Positions 24,001 to 26,926 of a stretch of DNA of 26,926 bases are shown here, one piece after another. The translations under genes were made by a program, and so were the position numbers. Numbering within the stretch: the first letter of the stretch is position 1; every line of letters begins with the position of its first letter. The stretch is taken from positions 20,878 through 47,803 of the forward strand of contig DIWG01000020.1 in assembly GCA_002423465.1 (NCBI GenBank), read 5' to 3'. Under the pieces are notes generated by a model. That model was not told the DNA's origin and made no database searches. It was given only the letters and a program-made list of their open reading frames with translations. Source of the stretch: Syntrophaceae bacterium UBA6112 (GTDB lineage Bacteria > Desulfobacterota > Syntrophia > Syntrophales > UBA5619).

Positions 24001-24735
24001 ATGCCTGAGAAACAACTGTTTGACGACTGGCCGGAACGGTACGACCGCTGGTTTACAACCCCGGTGGGCGAGGCGGTCCTGCGCTATGAAAGCGAGTTTA
24101 TTCTCGATCTGCTCCGGCCGGGCAAAGGGGAGCGGATCCTCGACGCCGGAAGCGGCACGGGGATCTTCACCCGGGAATTTCTTGCCCGGGGGGCGAAGGT
24201 CGTCGGCCTAGACATCTCGTTTGCCATGCTCGCATACGCGGCGGAGAAAGCCGCCCTTCGACAGGATCCGGGCGAGTTCCGTCCCTTTGCGGTGCAAGGC
24301 GGGGAGAAGGTTCAAGGCTGGTTCTGCCGGGGGGTCGCGGCCGATATGACGCGCCTTCCTTTTGTGGATGATTCCTTCGACAAGACTGTTTCCGTGGCGG
24401 CGCTGGAATTTGTTGCGGACGAAAAAAGGGCCGTGGCGGAGTTGTTCCGCGTGACGAAGCCCGGCGGGACGGTCGTTGTGGCGACGCTCAACAGCCTGAG
24501 TCCCTGGGCGGCGAGACGGGGCGCGAACGCCCGGCGGGACCCGGATTCGATTTTCAACCGGGTCTTCTTTCGGTCGCCTGCCCAGCTCCTCGCGGCGGCG
24601 CCCGTTCGCGGCATTGTCCGGACCGTGGTCCATTTCGCCAAGGAGGACGATCCCGCGACATTCGACCGTACGGAACAAAATGGCGAGGGACGCGATACAG
24701 GCGCCTTTGTCGCCGCCCACTGGTTGAAGTCGTAG
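24001..24735 (+). CDS. Class I SAM-dependent methyltransferase
   Basis: A 244-residue Methyltransf_11-type enzyme. Motif I is ILDAGSGTG (46-54), the acidic residue ending strand 2 is Asp71 (VVGLDIS), and motif IV-like AADMTRLPFVDDSFD leads to the KPGGTVVVATLN strand. The start at 24001 follows GGGAGGG and begins the family-like segment FDDWPERYDRWF. Substrate is unknown: the family includes quinone, metabolite and malonyl-ACP methyltransferases. No neighbour points to a specific pathway. Confidence 0.85.
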   Translation: MPEKQLFDDWPERYDRWFTTPVGEAVLRYESEFILDLLRPGKGERILDAGSGTGIFTREFLARGAKVVGLDISFAMLAYAAEKAALRQDPGEFRPFAVQGGEKVQGWFCRGVAADMTRLPFVDDSFDKTVSVAALEFVADEKRAVAELFRVTKPGGTVVVATLNSLSPWAARRGANARRDPDSIFNRVFFRSPAQLLAAAPVRGIVRTVVHFAKEDDPATFDRTEQNGEGRDTGAFVAAHWLKS

Positions 24736-24862
24736 CGGAAGGCGGGAATGCCGGTTTTGCTTGGATTCGGTCGGCGGCCGCAATGCGCGCAAGATCTTTC
24801 AGGGCAAGGCGGGGCGGGGAATCCGTCGGTAGCGAAACGGAGGAAAAGGAGCGGGCAACCAT

Positions 24863-25603
24863 TTGGCAAAGGCGAATCTCGAGAATGTGACCATCGTTCT
24901 GAAAGGACCGAAATTTCCCGGGAATGTCGGTTCCGCGGCTCGTTGCGCGATGAACATGGGAATTCAAAAGATGATGGTCGTCGGGAACCGCGACCTGGAC
25001 GACGAGGCGGTCCGGCAGATGGCCACCCATGTGGCAAAACACATCGTCGAAGGGATTCGTCACTTCGACAGCCTCGATGAGGCGCTGGCGGATTTTTCCT
25101 GGGTCGTCGGGACGACGGCGCGGCAGGGTTCGGGGCGGGGTCCCGTCGTTCCTCCCCGCCGGATGGGAGAGATCCTGGCCGGCCTCTCGCAGAAAAACGA
25201 GATTGCCCTGCTCTTCGGCCCGGAGGATACGGGGTTGACGAACGACGATCTGCGCTTCTGCCAGACCCTGGTCACGATCCCCACCGCAGGATTCAAATCG
25301 CTCAATCTCTCCCATGCGGTGATGGTGATCTGTTACGAACTCCTCCTTGCACGGATGCAAAATGAGGACAGAATCGCGCCGAAGCTTGCCGGTACAAAGG
25401 AATTGGAGGGGATGTACGCAAAGCTCAAGGAGACCCTGCTGGCGATCGGATTTCTGCTGCCGGACAACCCCGACTACTGGATGATGCACCTGCGCCGCCT
25501 TTTTTCCCGGACGACCCTGCTGGCCCGGGAGGTCAAGATCCTCCGGGGGATCTGCCGGCAGATCGAGTGGTACGGGGACCACAAGGAGCGCAAATCTTCT
25601 TGA
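24863..25603 (+). CDS. trmJ: TrmJ-type tRNA (cytidine/uridine-32-2'-O)-methyltransferase
   Basis: A 246-residue SPOUT-family methyltransferase that 2'-O-methylates position 32 of the tRNA anticodon loop. The three SpoU motifs are present: PGNVGSAARCAMNMG near the N-terminus, FGPEDTGLTNDDL, and IPTAGFKSLNLSHAV forming the SAM-binding knot. The C-terminal ~80-residue extension (KELEGMYAKLKETLLAIGF...RRLFSRTTL) is the TrmJ-specific tail that distinguishes it from TrmH and TrmL. The start is TTG at 24863 with AAGGAG about 12 bases upstream, somewhat far; the start is the least certain part. It lies 127 bases after the methyltransferase gene. Confidence 0.9.
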   Translation: MAKANLENVTIVLKGPKFPGNVGSAARCAMNMGIQKMMVVGNRDLDDEAVRQMATHVAKHIVEGIRHFDSLDEALADFSWVVGTTARQGSGRGPVVPPRRMGEILAGLSQKNEIALLFGPEDTGLTNDDLRFCQTLVTIPTAGFKSLNLSHAVMVICYELLLARMQNEDRIAPKLAGTKELEGMYAKLKETLLAIGFLLPDNPDYWMMHLRRLFSRTTLLAREVKILRGICRQIEWYGDHKERKSS

Positions 25604-25610
25604 CTTTCCG

Positions 25611-25649
25611 CCGTCATAGCCGTAAGTAAGCTTCCTTACGACGGGACGG
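25611..25649. repeat. Nested inverted repeat after trmJ
   Basis: CGTAAG (25621-25626) and CTTACG (25635-25640) pair around an 8-base loop, flanked by CCGTC (25611-25615) and GACGG (25645-25649). It starts eight bases after the trmJ stop, a position suited to a terminator or mRNA-end structure, but there is no T-run. Confidence 0.35.
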
Positions 25650-25741
25650 GGTTTGCATGCGATACGAAAGACTTTGAAAAAACGCGACCGCTTTTTGAGT
25701 GTGCGGGCGGCGCGACGCTCTTGGAGCAGGAGAGATACGCC

Positions 25742-26899
25742 ATGAAGACATTTTCTTTTACGGGCGCCAAAAAGATCGTGTTCGGAAACGGGAGCTTTGC
25801 CGATCTGGCGGAGCATCTTGCCGAGCTGAAGGTCAGCCGGCCGCTGGTCGTGCTCGACGGGAACCTGGCTGGGACGGGCTTCGGCCGGAAGGTCTCCGAC
25901 CTCATGGAGAAGGCGAAGATCAGCTTCGTCCTCTACGACAAGGCCTTGCCGGAGCCGCCGATCGAACTGGCCGACGAGGGTGCGAAGCTTGCTCTCAAGA
26001 GGAAGTGCAACGGCGTTGTCGGGATCGGCGGCGGAAGCGCCATGGACCTCGCAAAGGCGATCTCGGTCCTGGCCGCGAACAAAGGGAAGGCCGAGGATTA
26101 TCTCGGTTTGAACAGGGTTCCCGGACCCGGACTTCCCAAGATCATGGTTCCGACGACGGCCGGCACGGGAAGCGAGGTGACCTTCACCGCTGTCTTCATC
26201 CGGAAAAAACTCAAGAAGAAGGAGGGGATGAACAGTCCATACCTCTATCCGGAGCTGGCCCTGCTCGATCCCGAGCTGACGCTGACCCTCCCGCCCCATC
26301 CCACGGCGGCCACGGGGGTTGACGCCCTCTGCCACGCGATCGAATCCTACACATCGATCAACGCCTCGCCGATGAGCGAAATGATGTCTTTGGAGGCGAT
26401 TCGCCTCATCTCCGACAACCTGCGGACGGCCGTCCACGACGGGACGAACCTCGAGGCGCGGGAGGCGATGCTCCTGGGAAGCCTCTACGCCGGACTCGGT
26501 CTGGCCAATGCGGGCGTGACGGCGGTCCACTCCCTCTCCTACCCGCTCGGCGGCAAATACGGGATCTCCCACGGCCTCGCCAATACGATCATGCTTCCCC
26601 GGGTGATGGCCTTCAACCTTCCCGGCGCCCGGGAGAAGTTCGTCGACATCGCGGAGATCATGGGAGAGATTGTCGATGACCTGCCTCTTCGGGAGGCGGC
26701 CTATCTGGCGGTGGAGGCGGTAGAGGCCCTGATCGAGGACTGCGGCGTCTTCACGACGCTCGAGGAGCTGGAGATTCCGGAAGCCGATTTCCCGGAACTG
26801 GCCAAGGTTGCGATGACGGTCGCCAGACCCCTCGCCAACAACCCCTGCAAGATGACGCCGGAGGACATGGTCGAGATCTACCAGGAGTGCTATTCATAA
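25742..26899 (+). CDS. Iron-containing (group III) alcohol dehydrogenase
   Basis: A 385-residue NAD(P)-dependent Fe-ADH that interconverts alcohols and aldehydes. It has the nucleotide-binding GIGGGSAMDLAKA (94-106) and PTTAGTGSEVT (137-147), and all four metal ligands: Asp194 and His198 in GVDALCHAIESY, His263 in AVHSL, and His277 in SHGLANTIMLP. The ATG at 25742 follows AGGAG and begins the family segment FSFTGAKKIVFGNGSF. Substrate is not predictable; relatives act on ethanol, butanol, 1,3-propanediol and 4-hydroxybutyrate. It is transcribed alone, 138 bases after trmJ. Confidence 0.93.
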   Translation: MKTFSFTGAKKIVFGNGSFADLAEHLAELKVSRPLVVLDGNLAGTGFGRKVSDLMEKAKISFVLYDKALPEPPIELADEGAKLALKRKCNGVVGIGGGSAMDLAKAISVLAANKGKAEDYLGLNRVPGPGLPKIMVPTTAGTGSEVTFTAVFIRKKLKKKEGMNSPYLYPELALLDPELTLTLPPHPTAATGVDALCHAIESYTSINASPMSEMMSLEAIRLISDNLRTAVHDGTNLEAREAMLLGSLYAGLGLANAGVTAVHSLSYPLGGKYGISHGLANTIMLPRVMAFNLPGAREKFVDIAEIMGEIVDDLPLREAAYLAVEAVEALIEDCGVFTTLEELEIPEADFPELAKVAMTVARPLANNPCKMTPEDMVEIYQECYS

Positions 26900-26906
26900 A
26901 ACGGTA

Positions 26907-26926
26907 AATAGGGACAGATACCTATT
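26907..26926. repeat. Start of a dispersed GGGACAG palindromic element
   Basis: AATAGG (26907-26912), GACAGATA and CCTATT (26921-26926) form a perfect 6-base dyad that runs to the window edge and probably continues. It begins eight bases after the alcohol dehydrogenase stop. The sequence AATAGGGACAGATACC resembles dispersed repeats seen near REP-type (Y1) transposases in deltaproteobacteria; the boundary cannot be seen here. Confidence 0.55.

Noticed and set aside
24554..26572. A 672-codon minus-strand frame opposite the methyltransferase, trmJ and alcohol dehydrogenase
   Set aside because: It crosses three unrelated real genes and has shadow-type composition with no motif.

Overview
The window is 26.9 kb of high-GC, gene-dense bacterial chromosome. 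It reads like a Desulfobacterota (deltaproteobacterial, Syntrophia-like) genome, judged from the aclBA ATP-citrate lyase pair, tripartite tricarboxylate transporters, a sigma-54 activator with a PrpR-type sensor domain, and repeated GGGACA palindromes. That placement is an inference from gene content; no rRNA is present to confirm it.

Region 1 (1-1458) is the 3' part of pyrG (CTP synthase), cut by the window edge.

Region 2 (1497-14086) is a coherent tricarboxylate locus. A sigma-54-dependent regulator with a PrpR_N sensor domain (minus strand) is divergent from a plus-strand series: aclB-aclA (both subunits of ATP-citrate lyase), tctC-tctB-tctA (periplasmic binding protein and membrane parts of a tripartite tricarboxylate transporter), citD-citE-citF (all three structural subunits of citrate lyase) and a dihydrodipicolinate-synthase-family aldolase most like 4-hydroxy-2-oxoglutarate aldolase. 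A textbook -24/-12 promoter lies 88 bases before aclB. The simplest reading is that the regulator senses a tricarboxylate, imports it, cleaves it to acetyl-CoA (or acetate) and an oxo-acid, and then processes the oxo-acid with the aldolase. Two features make the locus unusual. It encodes two different citrate-cleaving systems side by side. Its CitD also has arginine where the prosthetic-group serine should be, and no citC, citX or citG maturation gene is present, so the CitDEF complex may work on free CoA esters or on another substrate.

Region 3 (14147-23656, all minus strand) is a phosphate regulon. Transcription runs pstS - arsC - pstS - pstC - pstA - pstB - phoU - phoR - phoB - gpsA-like. 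A Pho promoter (four 11-bp-phased half-boxes and a -10) precedes the first pstS. The two pstS genes flank an arsenate reductase gene and share one nearly identical 223-bp block inside otherwise diverged sequence, a gene-conversion signature.

Region 4 (24001-26899, plus strand) holds a class I SAM methyltransferase, a TrmJ-type tRNA 2'-O-methyltransferase and an iron-containing alcohol dehydrogenase. Palindromic GGGACA-type elements occur at 22639-22675 and at the very end (26907-26926), with a related sequence at 18612-18640. No tRNA, rRNA, CRISPR array or intact transposase was seen.
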